From contig CM055109.1 in NCBI GenBank assembly GCA_029204225.1, positions 37,236,991 to 37,300,990 on the forward strand: a DNA stretch of 64,000 bases, in the 5' to 3' direction. This document shows positions 12,701 through 26,750 of this stretch, piece after piece (position 1 is the stretch's first letter; every line of letters starts with the position of its first letter). The position numbers were made by a program, and so were the translations under genes. The stretch is from Diphasiastrum complanatum. Its lineage: Eukaryota; Streptophyta; Lycopodiopsida; Lycopodiales; Lycopodiaceae. A model generated the notes under the pieces. It made no database searches, was not told where the DNA came from, and worked only from the letters and a program-made list of their open reading frames with translations.

Positions 12701-15700
12701 CCAAAAGTTGAACATCAAGGTTCATGAAAATAGGGTTTCTAAAAAATAGCTAGGAACCAAAAACAAAACACTATTCCATGAGTGCATTGCTACAAGGAAG
12801 CCAATGAAGCTGACAAATTTTGTTTCCTACCACAAGTCAAAAATTTTTGACACAAAAATGTCTTTTTAGGTCTAGAGAGAGAAAAATCATAATGAAAAAG
12901 AAGAAATTAGTGCGTTCCCAATTGCTCAAAAATGTACTCTGACACGAATTTATGAAATAAATCATGGGTTTTAGCATCAATGAAGCATAAATTGATGATA
13001 CATGAACCAATCTAAAAACCTCTCATGAAGAATGACAAATAGCATCACATAGACTAAATGGCCAAAAGCCCTACAAGCAATAGCAAAGGCAAAAGTTCTC
13101 CATACCATATCATAAGCTAGAAAATGTATATCATATGCCTTATTTATATGCATTAGGAATCCTAAAACATAAGTTTCTAGACACTTAGCCCAAGATTATC
13201 GACAAATATGGTCATCAAAGGGAAAATAATGCACCCTCTTGGAGGGCCTACGCCTCCACGCTCAAGTACTAATAATGATAATAAATGCATATTACAATCC
13301 AGTTTGAGTACCTACTTTGGGGCTTGGTGCCAATAGTTATCTTGTCCCCCTTTGTTTTAATGGCACACGAGGTCACATCTACAAGCGCACCTACCTACAT
13401 TCGGTTGCCAATCTATAACAAGTCCGCCCATCATATACATACACATAAAAATTTATAGTTTATATATTTCTTATATATTTAAACTACACATTATTTAAAC
13501 GAAACAAAGGATGAGTCTCGTATTTATGCAATGGCACCACTATATGAACAAACTATATGTAAAATACCTCTACATTTTTTTTGTTTCATCCTTCATTTAT
13601 CTTGTTTTTAAGTTCTTGCAAAAATTGTGACCAGGAAACATGTTCCCAAGGCTTGCTCCTTCATTTATCTTGCTTTTAGGTCTTTTCATAAACTATGACC
13701 AGGGAACATGTTCCCATGTCACGTTTCTGAGAAAACCAGAGCAGGCATGGGAACATGTGCACGTCTGAAAAGCTATGTTCCCACATTCCTATGTCACTAT
13801 GGTAACTGAGCTCCGACATTTTCTTACGTTTTGTACAAACTTGCAACAAGCTCATCCCAGATGCCAAGTAACTATGATACATATTGCACCCAGCGAATCG
13901 CGATTCGCTGCAACTATACTACACATACATATCATAGAAACCTGTTTTAGATTTTTTTTTTGGTGCATTCGATCTGTACATAGAGAATACATCAAAGAAA
14001 ATAAAAAAATTTATTTTGTTTCTTAAATGTACTACTGACAAGGTTTCTCTAAAATGACCTCCTAATTCCTCTACGTTGTTCAACATCTACTGGCAAGTGA
14101 CAAAATATGAAATTAGTCAACAACCTTCTATGGTCCTCGAATGGTTGTTCATAACTTTAGCTACGTCGTCGTCAGCCTGTCAGGTTTATTCATCCCCAGA
14201 AATCTGAATTCTACCTATCAACCACAGTCACTGTCTTGGGCTGAGCTACATAAATTTTTAACTTTAATTTTTAATTTTTCACAGTTCACAGTGCACAGTG
14301 CACAGTGAAATATATAATAAAATAATTGTTCGTTGCAAACAAAGACATACTTTTGCCGAGGATCGTATATATTTAAGTTATACTTAGCCTGAAGAACCCT
14401 TAACTATGGAAAGAATAAGTGAACCATCTATCTCAGATGGCTTGTCTTCTGAGATGCCACACATCTCTCAAAACATCAGCAGCATGCTACTAGCTTGCAT
14501 TTGTCTTCCTACAAAACTTCTGAGGGGAAAATGGAGTAGCATACATTAAGGATAAAGACAAAATGAATATGCACATTAGCAACCGTACCTGATTCTCAAG
14601 GGATGAAATAAATCTAGTCCAAACAGCATGTAAGAGCTGTGATTGCAAATAGCACTGCACTGCCATCACAAAGTGGCCAATTTGTTGTCTGCAAAACCTC
14701 CACAAGATAAATTAACCATAGCCATTAAAACTAGAATCAAACATGAAGCTACTCCTATGAAAGTACATGCATGCTAGATCTTCCTGAAAACGTTCATGAA
14801 GGGACAACTTATTTTAGAACATGGTCTCCCCACACTATGATATTGAGAGATGCAGCAAATCTAATGAGTGACCTGAATAATTGAAGTACACGAAAACGTC
14901 CATTTTGTTCCTGGGACTCTGTGAACCCTTTCTTTCTCTCCAAGGAACGACCTATCACCTACACAGATGAACAAATAAATGTCTTAGCATCTCATATCTG
15001 AAAGAAATTTTGAATACATGATACCTAGAAGAATGTGCAGTTATGATTTTTCCCTCAAATAGTTTTCTAACCTGCAAATGTCTCCAAATGTCACGTAAAG
15101 CATGAGAGCTGAGCTTGATACGGAACAGAAAGCTGAAGATGACGTTATACAGTCTCAATACTTTCGGTGTCAACACCAAACAGAGAGGCCATTCGACACT
15201 GTAGTTCAATGTCATGAAGTCAAATGCTCCAAGCCCTGTTTCAAAATTGAAGAACCAATTCCGTGAATGCTTCACCAAGATGTTGCTGATCCACAGTGCT
15301 TTATTCTAAGTAAGATGTGCAAGTAATCACTGTGATTTGTTTGACATTTACAAACCAACATATGCTTACGCCTTGTTGATGTACTTTTGGGTACAAAATG
15401 TTATCAAGGTAAGCTTAACTAGTCACTTCACGAGCACTCGCCCATCAAGGTATGTGGACTTAAAAGGCATATGTGGCAAAAAAAAACAAGTCTCATCAAC
15501 CTCGTGAATTTTCTAAATTGCACTATACAATCTGGTTCGGACAGGATCTCCTTTAACTGGACAACTCCTGCCATATATCATGAAGCAATCTTCAATATAC
15601 CATTTCCAATCTTCCCTACCGGAAGCATAACCATCTCTTTATGATGAAAAGATTGGAAAAATGAGCAAATTATTTTTACATGCCCCATGCAGCTCCAGTG

Positions 15701-18700
15701 CCCGAGTGTTCGCATGCATTACAAGCACGCTACAAACATAGAACTTTTAGTCCTCGACTAAAAAAAGTGGCTATGAATATATTTATCATGCTTTGCTTAC
15801 AGACTGAAAAACTCCTTGTGACTACCTTTGAAAATCAGCAAGTTGTATTGGAGTCGTGACAATGTCAGAGGTGTCAAACTAGATCATCATGATGTATTTC
15901 CACCACTCATTGATGAGCTCTGAAACAATGTACAGTTTGGGTGTAGGATAGTGGACTATAATCAGGGGACAGAACATACAAGGGGTGATGAATAAACATA
16001 TAGCTCTACTACAATGTCCCTTAGAGCATAAGGTCTAATAGATTTGAAGGAGAAGCACTACTACCGTCTGCTTCAAGAGGTCTCTCCTTGAGGGGTTATG
16101 CTGGCATTCAAGGTCTCTCAAATGAATAACCCCTAAGTGCTGATGTTTGGCCATCACAAATTAACATGCAAAAGTTTCTTGAATAGTCAAAAGAGTAGCA
16201 GTAAACCCCTCAAAATCAAGCCAGAAAATAGTGCTCTATCGCAACTTTCTTGAATACTAGCTGGCTATTTTCCAACATAAGTCTCCCCATACAAGCGACT
16301 TTTCATAAGCAACAACAATTTGTGAATCAACAACATAGAAAGCCATTGCTAGTACCATGTGCCAAACATTTCTCATATATTACACATACATGAGAAGAAT
16401 AAACTTAGTTTCAAGCAAATTATGGGCAGTTGGTTGGAAGTCTCATAAAACAAAGAGATAGTAGAATATATTTGATCCACTGACTCTAAGATGAGTTGCC
16501 AGCAACAAGAACTACAATGAAAGCCCAATCACATTTTTCTTGAAACGGGAGATGGTTTTACATTGAAATTGACTACTTAAAGTAATACAAGGTCTCAAAC
16601 TATCTACACCAGTTTGGATAGAGAACTCTTTATTGCAGCATGCTACTTTCCTCCAGAGTCGTCCTCCTTTGTTGAGAGTATAAAGATCACTTTATCTTGA
16701 TCTTTCCATAGATACTGTCAGATATGCAAAGCCAAAGCATATTTTTCTCACTCGTGACAGCCTCACAACAGCCAGATGTCCACGATGTTACCGATCAGCT
16801 TTGTATACGTGTCCTATGATCTGGGAGTTACCAAGATCTCTAATGACGGTTTAGGACCTATCACTACCTATGGCGAGTACTTGCTGCAGTTGGGGCTGCA
16901 GCTGGGTGAAGCCCATGAGCTAGCTTGTTGGCCTAACGCTGGCAGCTATACTGGTCATCCTCATAGTGGAGGTCAAATATTGTTGACTCTCTCTTGGGGT
17001 CCCCACCCCTCCACTCATATCTGCTTTTCATATCTCTCATACTACTCTCTCCGATCACTACTTTCTCTCCTTTAGCCTTAGGACTATTTTCTCATCATAG
17101 TCGTCTTCCCATGCCACATTTCGTTGTGCATCCAGATATACCTTTGACTACTGGAGCATGCCAGTCTACCAAGAATCTCCGGTCTTGTTACTTTGTCATT
17201 TCCTGCATGATAGTCACAAGCCTCCATCCTCACCACTCCACTCCATAGTATTGCCTCACTAGCCTTCCCTTCTAATCCCCACATAAAACAAATAACATAC
17301 ATCCATTTCATATGAACCTCTATACACACCTTGGTTGATGGTGAATGTCGTTCCCAACACTATTTTGTCACACATGCACATATACATGTTCCACACCTCC
17401 TCTGTTCCGCCTGCTGTTCTCTTCATCGTATGTAAGAAGCGTGCCTACAAAGTTTCAGAAAGGAATGTCTTGTCAATATTCTTTATAGTTCTTCCACAGA
17501 CGCCTTGTGATGTGAGTTCATCTGTGATCCACCTCCTCTTTTGGATGACCTATGTATCTGAACTAACTATGCCACCACACTATATCCCATACCTACTAAT
17601 GCTCCTATCTCTATCTCCCCTCGTCCTTCTAAGTTCACCTTCTTCACTTTTGATATGGTCCTAGCGGGCACTAAGAGAATGAAGACCCGTAAAGCGAGAA
17701 ATTTTGAAGACCTGAAGTCTTAATAATTGATCCATGTTGTTGACTTGCTCTTGCCCACTTTGGCCATCCTTGTTAATCATGTTGTTCTCCAGTTTTTCAT
17801 CAACGGTGTACCAATATCATACACCCCATTCATAAAAATGGTGACCCCATGATTCCTGGTAACTGCCACACTATTATGATTGGGCATGTTATGGAAAAGT
17901 TGTATGTCAGTTGTGAGTACTGCAGTCAAGACCAGGAGAATGTATATTCGAGGCTAGGCATAGAAGAGAGTGGTCTATTGTTGTTTTGTGGACTTCGACA
18001 AGGCCTTTGATTCTGTCCCATGCTCCTTACTCATTCAAAGACTATAAGATCTTGATTTTTCTACTAATACAATCGTGGATGTGATGGCACTTTATGAGAG
18101 AGTTTTGGGCTGTTTTTGGAATGAGTGGCAATTTTCAGCAGATTCGGAGCACCATTGGGGTGAACCAGGGTTGCTCCCTTTCACCTACACTTTTTGGACT
18201 ATATACTGATGAGTTAGAGAGGGTCATCGAGCACTGAAGCGGTCCAAGTTGCAAACTGGGCGTTATATTGATTGCCATCCTTCTCTATGCAAACGATGTG
18301 GTTCTAATCTCTTTAACTAGATAGGCCTTACAGAGATAGTTGGACTATCTCCATGCTATTTGTATCAGATGGGGTTTGGAGTTATGGACTCGACTCATTA
18401 CATTCGTCGCGTCCATTTACATTTACTTTACTTTATGCATAAGCAGGCCTTGGGCCCTTTTTTATTCATTAGTGACATTTAGACTATATGGTTCGCCTTT
18501 GGCCTTATTATTCATTATTAGGCCATTTGGACATATTACTGGAGAGTGGGGGCCTTCTTGGAGGGCGCACTATTATCCCTCCCAGTTGGGCCCTAGCCAC
18601 TGGAAGCTTCCTTTTAGGGCTTCCTCTTGGCTATAAGTAGGGAAACTGTCATTTGTTATCCAGCTGATGATATTGATCTCTCTCTTTAGTCTCCTTAATC

Positions 18701-21700
18701 TCTCTCTTTCCTGCTTTCTAGGGTTAAGTCTTGCTTATGTGCTGCTTTCATAGCTTAAGTCTTGCTTATGTGATGCTTTCATAGCTTAGCTATAGATCAG
18801 TTGTGGCTCTATTCGTAACTTGGTATCAGAGCACTTTCCTGATTGCTGAATTTCAGATCTGATTTTCTGATTGGGTGCCCATTTTCCTTGCTGATTTTTC
18901 TCTCTTTGCTGAGGGCTTTCGTCTCTTTGCTTCAGCAACATTCAGCACAGTTTGGAGGAGGACCAGCTCCCATCAGAGCATTTTCCTTGGCGGAGCTTTA
19001 GCATATAGTTAGCGGAAGTACTTCCGCTAAATTTGGCGGCCGGAATTTTTTTCTTTTTTTTTGGGCAGATTATTTCCGGCGCCCAAGTTCCAACCCTCCA
19101 TCACCCATTTCCAGCTTTTGTGCAGGCTCTCCAGCGCCCAATTCCCTCATCTTTTTCGTCCGTTCCTCCTTCCATTTTCAGCCCTCTCTTCACTTTTGTT
19201 TGCAGGCTGTCCAACCACTTCATACCTGTCACTTTCTCTGTTTGCAGCCATTTTTCACACCTTGTTTGTAGGCTGTTCATCGCCCATCCTCAACCAAATT
19301 TCACGAAATTCCGACTCCGTTTGATATTCCAATTTGTCACTTGCCTCCTGGTTGTCCAACGCATTTTTACAGCCTTCATTTTCACTTTTTTTTCATTTGC
19401 TAATTGCTGTCCTTTCTTAGTTGTGATAATAGTGGTTTCAATAGACTAATTTGGGGTGACGACAAGAGTCCGCTCTCTCAAGTTTTCGTCTATTCCTTCC
19501 ACTATCATTATGGCACATTCACCTCCGAGTGAAACTGTTCAGGAAAACTTATCCGATCAGTTTCGGCGCATGGATGAAACCCTCCTGGAAAAGCTCCTGT
19601 CTTTCCTTCATTTGGGACTCCCCCTCCATTTGGATTTTCATCTTCTTCTGCTAGTCAGCCTGGTGCTGAACCCTTCATTCCACCTAACCCACCTCCTATT
19701 TTCTTTCCACGTCCCCCAATTCCTGAGCCACACTTTGCTCGAGACTTTCGTGATAGGGTACAACTTGCTACCTATTCCGGTTCCTCTGACGGGAACTTAT
19801 TAGAGAATTGGTTTGCTAAGCTTGACACATATTTTCAGATCTACCCTAAGACTGATCCTCAGAAGATCCAGTTGGCTGCTTTACACTTAGAAGGACGCGC
19901 CGCCACGTGGTGGCAAGTTTATCGAGCTGATTCTGATCGGGAAGGTCTCCATATATGGCATACCTTTTGCTGTGACCTCCGTCATGCTATGATTGATCCT
20001 CAGTGGCTCGATCGCCAACGTGATACATTCCGTAGTCTCTCTCAGACCAGTGACCTTGCTTTTTATACAGATCAGTCTCTGGAGCTTTCTTCTCTTTTCA
20101 CAGATCTACCGCCCACTGAGCTTATTTGTCGTTACATTGCTGGGCTTCGTGGTGCCTTACGTTACGATGTTTTTTCCTTCCATCCTCCCACACTTGTTGA
20201 GGCGATGTCTCTTGCAAGTACTTTACAGCACAAGTACTCTGACACCCTTCCTTCCCGCTTCTCCCGACCCCGTCCTTCTGCTTCATCTTTTCCCGCTATG
20301 TCCACCCCTACACCTGCCCCTTCTGTTCCAGTTCCTTGCATTGTGGACCCTCGACCTGCTTTTGTCCGACGTTACACGTCTGCAGAGTTCGCTGACCTTC
20401 AGGATCCTATGTCACACAGTTTGAGCGAGTTGCCTGATTTACTTGAGATAGTTATTGATCTACCTGATCTCGTGATTGTATCCCATAGTGAGTCAGAGTC
20501 ACGTATACAGGTTCCTACTGATGCTGATTCACATATACAGGTTGCGGCTGATATGGTCCTTGATACTAACATAGCATGCTATGATCCTATTGATGATGTT
20601 GTTCCATGCTTTGATATTGTTGTTGAGTACTTTGATCCTACTCGTGTTCCTGAGCGCCATGCTATAGATGTTGTCGCTATGCTCCTTATTTCGATATTAT
20701 TCATGGGTCTACGATTTCAGATGCTTTGGCTACTCCAGTAGATCTCCATATGGCATACGGTTATACGTTTCATGATGGTCCTATTGTATAGTCACTAGCT
20801 GATACCAGTCAACTATGACCCAAACAACATCATTTTGTTTAGTCGCATGCGGTAAACCAAATACAAAATCCATTGAGATACTATCCCAACGTGGACGATA
20901 TCACATGAAAGGTTAAATAATTTTCCCTGGACTAACAATGTCGATTGTGGGTAACTGAACAAGAATACTTAGTTGGCCCATGTGTGAATCCTTTTCTGGT
21001 CTATTCAGGTTGGTTTTCTTTGATTTCTATACCCAGAGAAGAAACACATGCTATCGACTTGTCTCGTTTAGTGAGATATTCTTTAAGACTTCTGCTAGGA
21101 TGTATCTGGTGTGATATGACATTTATTGGAAACTTGTGGTGCCTTCAATAAAAGGTGGAGAAGTGGGATGATAGAATTTTTGGCTTAGAAGAAACATCTA
21201 TAGCATTGATTCTAGATGGAATCCAGAATGTGTATAGATGAAGGACTTGTTTTTGGATCAGAATTGATAGGATTTTGTTGGATATTGTTGTGATCTTCTA
21301 AGGATTGTTAGAAAATCCAGTTAGAAGATGTATGGGGAAAAATCTAGAAACCATTCTTGTACGAATAGAAAGTCACTGATCCGATTGGTATCAGGACTAG
21401 GTGATTCTATTACAAGAAAGGGTTGTTGAGATTTGTTTGTTTGATCAACTTGATCTTAGCGGGAACTAGGATCCGTGAGAAGAAGATCCAAGGAAAGAAA
21501 TTCTCTTTGAATGATATATCCTTTTGAAATAATCTTAGATTGAAATTTTGATTTCATATTCTATGAAATAGACTCTTTGAGAGATGTTCTCTCTTCGTTA
21601 ACTGAGTTACATGATTCTCAGTTATAATATATATAGATTGGGCAAGATCTATGGAGATATGCCATGTAGTGAATCATAGTGGGATCATGTTTTCTTTGCG

Positions 21701-24700
21701 CAAGTTCTAAATCCTGTGGATCGACTATGTGTTCATTTGATTGAGTTTATTTGCATGCATAAACTAGTTGGGAAACATAGGCATATTGTTGAGACTTGTC
21801 TCATGACAATCACTCACAAGTTAATAAGGTGTTTCGATTTGAATTACTTATCAACTTAGATAGGATTTAGAATCTGATTGAATGTGGTGTTACGTGTGTA
21901 AAGGCCTACACCCGAACATTCAAATATTTGTAAATCTGGTGCAGCTAACCGAATCAGGAGCATTACTTCTGAGTTAGTTGGATGAGTCTACATTGTATCA
22001 TCATTTGTTGATATTGTAGCTAAGATGTATTGATTGTAAGTGATAGCCATTATGAGTTATGTTGTGACTCAAGTAATGGGTGATTTGCATAGGATACATA
22101 GGAACTTTTGGTTCTAATTATTTTCTGTTTGAAAATAAATTTATCTTGTAAACTTAGTTGGAGTTGGATAATTGGAGTAACCAAAAGCTGGGAGCTTCAC
22201 GTAATGAAGAACGATAAACCTTAAGTTATTCTAGATCAAAACTTAAGTGTATTGGGGTCTAGTTGTATTCTAGATAGAACCTTGATCTTTGGTAACAGTT
22301 GAAACTGAGTCGATTAAAGTTCAAATGGTGGCTGATTTCTTGTGGGAAATGCAAGAAATGCTACAGTTAGCATGTGAAAATGTTTTGAGTGCCCAGGATA
22401 GGGTGAAACATTTTGCTAATTTGAAAAGATCGCCTCAGGAGTTTCAAGTTGGAGATTGGGTATATCTTAGAATTTCGAACGATTCTAACATAATGCGTAC
22501 TGGAAAGCATTACAAATTTTTTGCTCGTTATAGTGGATTGTATAAAATCTTGAAAAAGGTTGGATCTTTAGCTTACCAATTAGAGTTACCAGAGGGAATC
22601 AAGGCTCATCCTGTGTTCCATGTAAGTCGACAGCAGATGAATTTACATGAGGGGGATCACCTAGGTTTTGGTAAAAGTCTAGATTCATTTGAAGACTTGT
22701 CTGAAAGGGTTCCTTGGGAATTCGAAAAGATTTTTGATATAAGAACCAAACGATTGCGTAATCGAGAGGTTATCAAGCATCTAGTTCGTTGGAAAGGACA
22801 TTCAAATGATGAGGATTAATGGGAACTAGAAGGTAATCTAAAGAGGAGTTTCCCTTATTTAAGTTCTGAGCACAAAACTAAAATAAGGGGGGAAGTATGT
22901 CATGGCCCTAATGGTGGGTCTTGGACATAGGGACTGGACTTAGCCTGGATAGTAGTCGAATAGGACTTGCATGTGGTATTAGCATGTGTGCTGCATCCCA
23001 ATATGGCATCCTAGTATGGGATAGGATGTACATGCACACACTATTGCATGGGTCTTAGCTACTATGGGTTAGGGGTACACATGCAGTGTGGACATGCATG
23101 GGGATGTGGATTCGGTGCATGGGCAGGTGGGGTTGGCTCTACACTCTACGTATACTCTCACCAGTGTCTATGAGGATCATGGAGAGTCTTGCAGCCATTA
23201 TGCTGTTAGACTGTGAAGCGCTTTTCCTGTGTCCTGGATTGCTCGGGGGCTAGATCGGTATTGGATCTAGGTTTGGTTGGGACGGTTTCGTCTACTGCAT
23301 TTTCCCTTGGCGTTCAAGGAGCTCTATCTCGGTTGGAGTTCTAGGGGATGTTTTACATATGCTCCTCTCTAATTTGACAATCTAGGTGCTTAGTAAGGTT
23401 AGGTTCTTGACATACATCATATTCACAAGCAGAAATAGACATATCATACTAGAAACAAACATACATACACTTACAGTGAACCTTACGCAGTTGCGTCACC
23501 GTGATCAAAGGTCCTGGAGGCATATCAGGCTCACCACGTAGGGAATGAATCCTATCATCATGCTAGAACTTGTGTACATGAGCATCCCAAGCGATGTAAG
23601 GTTTTCTAGCCACATGCCAACAGATTCCAAGCACCACATTGAACGAGTCAAATGCGTAATCTCAAAATCTAAGTCCTCAGTATAGCTTCGAATGGTAAGA
23701 GGCATACTCCATCCCACACTTTTGCACCCTTTCTGTCAGCCATTTTGACTGTGTACTAGTATCAGAATGGTTGTGTGCTCACTCTTAACCATTTAATCAA
23801 AGTGGAGTTAATAACGTTATGTGAGGACCCCAATGTCAAATAGAATCAAGACATAACTACCACACAGCTGCCCACACATAACGATTGAAGAAGTACAAGG
23901 AAATTGATATTGTATTGCGCCGCTCTCGATAAAGTATGATTTTTTAGAATTCAAAGACAGAAGATCCTTCACTACTTTCTATACTACTTGCATCCTTGAA
24001 AAATCATCTTGATCTTAACTTTCAAAAGATCTCTTGAGATGTTGCCTATCAGATCTATATCTATAATATCTAAGAATGTGTATGTGAGCCTATGAGGATC
24101 ACTAAGGGAATAATCAGCGAGGAACAAGAAATACATTCACTTACATTTCCTGAGAACACAGCTAGACACATATTGACATCAAATACATCCATCATTTACT
24201 ATTCTAGAAGAGAAATTACATTAGCATATCCCTATAGTGCATGGATTTGAAATGGGCATATACTAACTGTTTCCTATCTATGCCACAACAATACACAACA
24301 AATCACAGGTTATTAGGGTGATCTTGGTGATGATTTGAGGTCGAAACCACAGCTTTCTAGTTCCTAGTTGTTAGCGCTGGACCCGTAGCCACATAACCAG
24401 GTTTTTGTGCCCTCAAACACTCCGTTTTCCAGCTTGAAAAGTGCCCGATTTTCAGCTATACCTTAGCATTGACCTGCAGCCTTCTATTAGCTCCAATCTC
24501 TGACAAATTTCCAGCCTTCCGTGCCTCTTTATCAGCAATGGTCCTGATGGCGCTAATCTGAAAATTTTTGCAGCCCTTTTTTCAACTCTTGGCTTTGATA
24601 CCAAATGTCAAGCTCTCCCTGAACTACACTCATACACAAACCATAGTAAAGCATGTACATATAGATGTCAAACTCAACTTTTATTGAATTCACAATAAGC

Positions 24701-26690
24701 ACATAGCATCAACAAGCATGAAACACAGTGGAGCTGGTTGCCTTGTCTCCTCCCAACCTTGACTGCATAGATTATGATCCGGAATGCCTCTCTCAAGGCT
24801 CACTTATCCACAATCTTCAAGCACCTTAACCATAACCCTTCCTAATGTTGACACTTGCCACTTGGCAGTACCTTGACACATAGGCAAGTAAGTAGGCTGA
24901 CATGTGTCATCTGACATGTGTCATACACTAGACCAAGTGTCCCAACGAGCACATGACCCGTGTCATGCTTGACTGGTCAACCATGACATGTCACTCATGC
25001 ACTGGACCACGTGTCCCAGTGAGCATATGACACGTGTCCTATTGACTAGTTAACTCTTACTTTTTAGGAGGCCAATTCAGCCACTCCTAATTAATGACTC
25101 AGTACCGTACTTCAAAGCTCAACATGCAACTCAAAGGCTCGATAGCTCTAGTAACTGTTTTATTTACATTTCTTTTACAAAGGTCACCATAGGCTGGTGA
25201 CTTAGCCATTTTTGTATTTTACAAAAAGTACATCTATGGATAACACTGTAAATAGCCAGGATAGGGAGTAAAAGCTGTAACAGTGTGATAGTTGTCTAGT
25301 CTCATGGGGTCACCGCCTGTTAGTCTTGAGCGTTTCTGTCCTCAAAAGTATATTTGGGATGCACCAAGTAAGAGTAGGTTCTTTGACATTATGGTCTCGC
25401 TTACCTTTATGTATGCCACAGAGGTTTGGTGTACAGGGATTCCTGAGTCAGATTGGGCCAATATTTCTCGTTTGCAGACTACTATGCTTTCATGCATGAT
25501 CCAAGCTAGGCCATCAGTTCCACATCAAATTATCCAGGCCGAGTTTGCAATTATACCTCTCCAAGTTGAGGCTATTTTCAAGGTAATTTTATTTATTCAG
25601 AGATCATTGAGTCTTCCCAGGTCATGCTATCCTCATTTAGCTCTCCTATCATCTCAGATGTTACATGACCAAGGCCACCGATTCTCATAATACTCATAGG
25701 CTTCTCATTTACTATGCACATATGGCACCACTATCTCAGAGTTACCCCAGAGATCTCATCAATACATTCGAGGCTTTATTTATCGGGCCTATCTACAGCG
25801 GACATGGCAGAGTCCTCTTGGGACTAAGCTAGATTTCCACCATTCCCATTTCCTCGAGTTGGATATCATTGGTATACTAGTATTACCCAGGCATCTAGAT
25901 AATGGTCTCTCACATTGTCTATGGTTCACACAGGGAGAATTACGGGTTTCCTCACACCAGTTCTGTGGAAATAGGACGTTTTCAAAGCTTAGGAGGCAAG
26001 ATTTTTTTAGTTATGCACGTTAGATGAGTGAAATTGTAGGAGCCTTTTATTTTCGTGTGTCCTTTATATTATGAGATCAAAGAGTGCTACCATTCCCTTT
26101 TCCATGATACTTCAATCACACTACACTCTCTTATGTCCTATGTGGAGTGTCACTCTAATGATGCATGAGATGTTTCTTCTACGCCGACATACATGCTAGC
26201 AGGACCCGTTGGGAGATATAGGCTACCAGCCCTAAATTACCTCTTTTTTCTCGAGGAGACGTTCTAGAGCATATACTGAGAGTGAGACACTATTTGAGGA
26301 TGAGTCTGATATCCCATCCCATGATGGATGTCGTGATCAAAGGCAGTGCTTACCACAACGCACAAGAGCTGTTCAGAGACCTCAGAGACGACGACCCCCC
26401 CCATCATCTTCAGCACCATCTACAATATCAGGAGCATCTACCAAAAACCTGTTATTTGACTTTGTATATGAGCAACTCATGACACTGACTAGTATATCAA
26501 TGTATCACGATATCATTTACGGTATCTGCTCATTTATGCAGAGAGTTTTCCAGCTTTTACTTATAGTAACTCATTTGAATGTTTTCAAAGACTAGTTTTC
26601 ATTTTGAAGTCTTTGCTTTTTCGAGGCATGTTTCTATGCTCCTACATAGACTATCACACTTGACATGTACTATTTGGTCATATATGCTTT

Positions 26691-26750
<60 letters not shown>

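Larger units (their letters stand above)
18380..20790 (+). mobile_element. Ty3/gypsy family C: LTR, leader and gag (truncated)
   Basis: LTR at 18,380-18,820, primer site TGGTATCAGAGCAC at 18,821, leader, gag start near 19,510 (MAHSPPSE), then no pol. The same family as the long element at 37,846-43,804. It inserted into LINE fragment 1 and is cut on the right, where a minus-strand integrase scrap of another gypsy follows. Confidence 0.88.

Noticed and set aside
13591-13727. CRISPR-like or satellite array
   Set aside because: Only two imperfect 68-bp copies without spacers.
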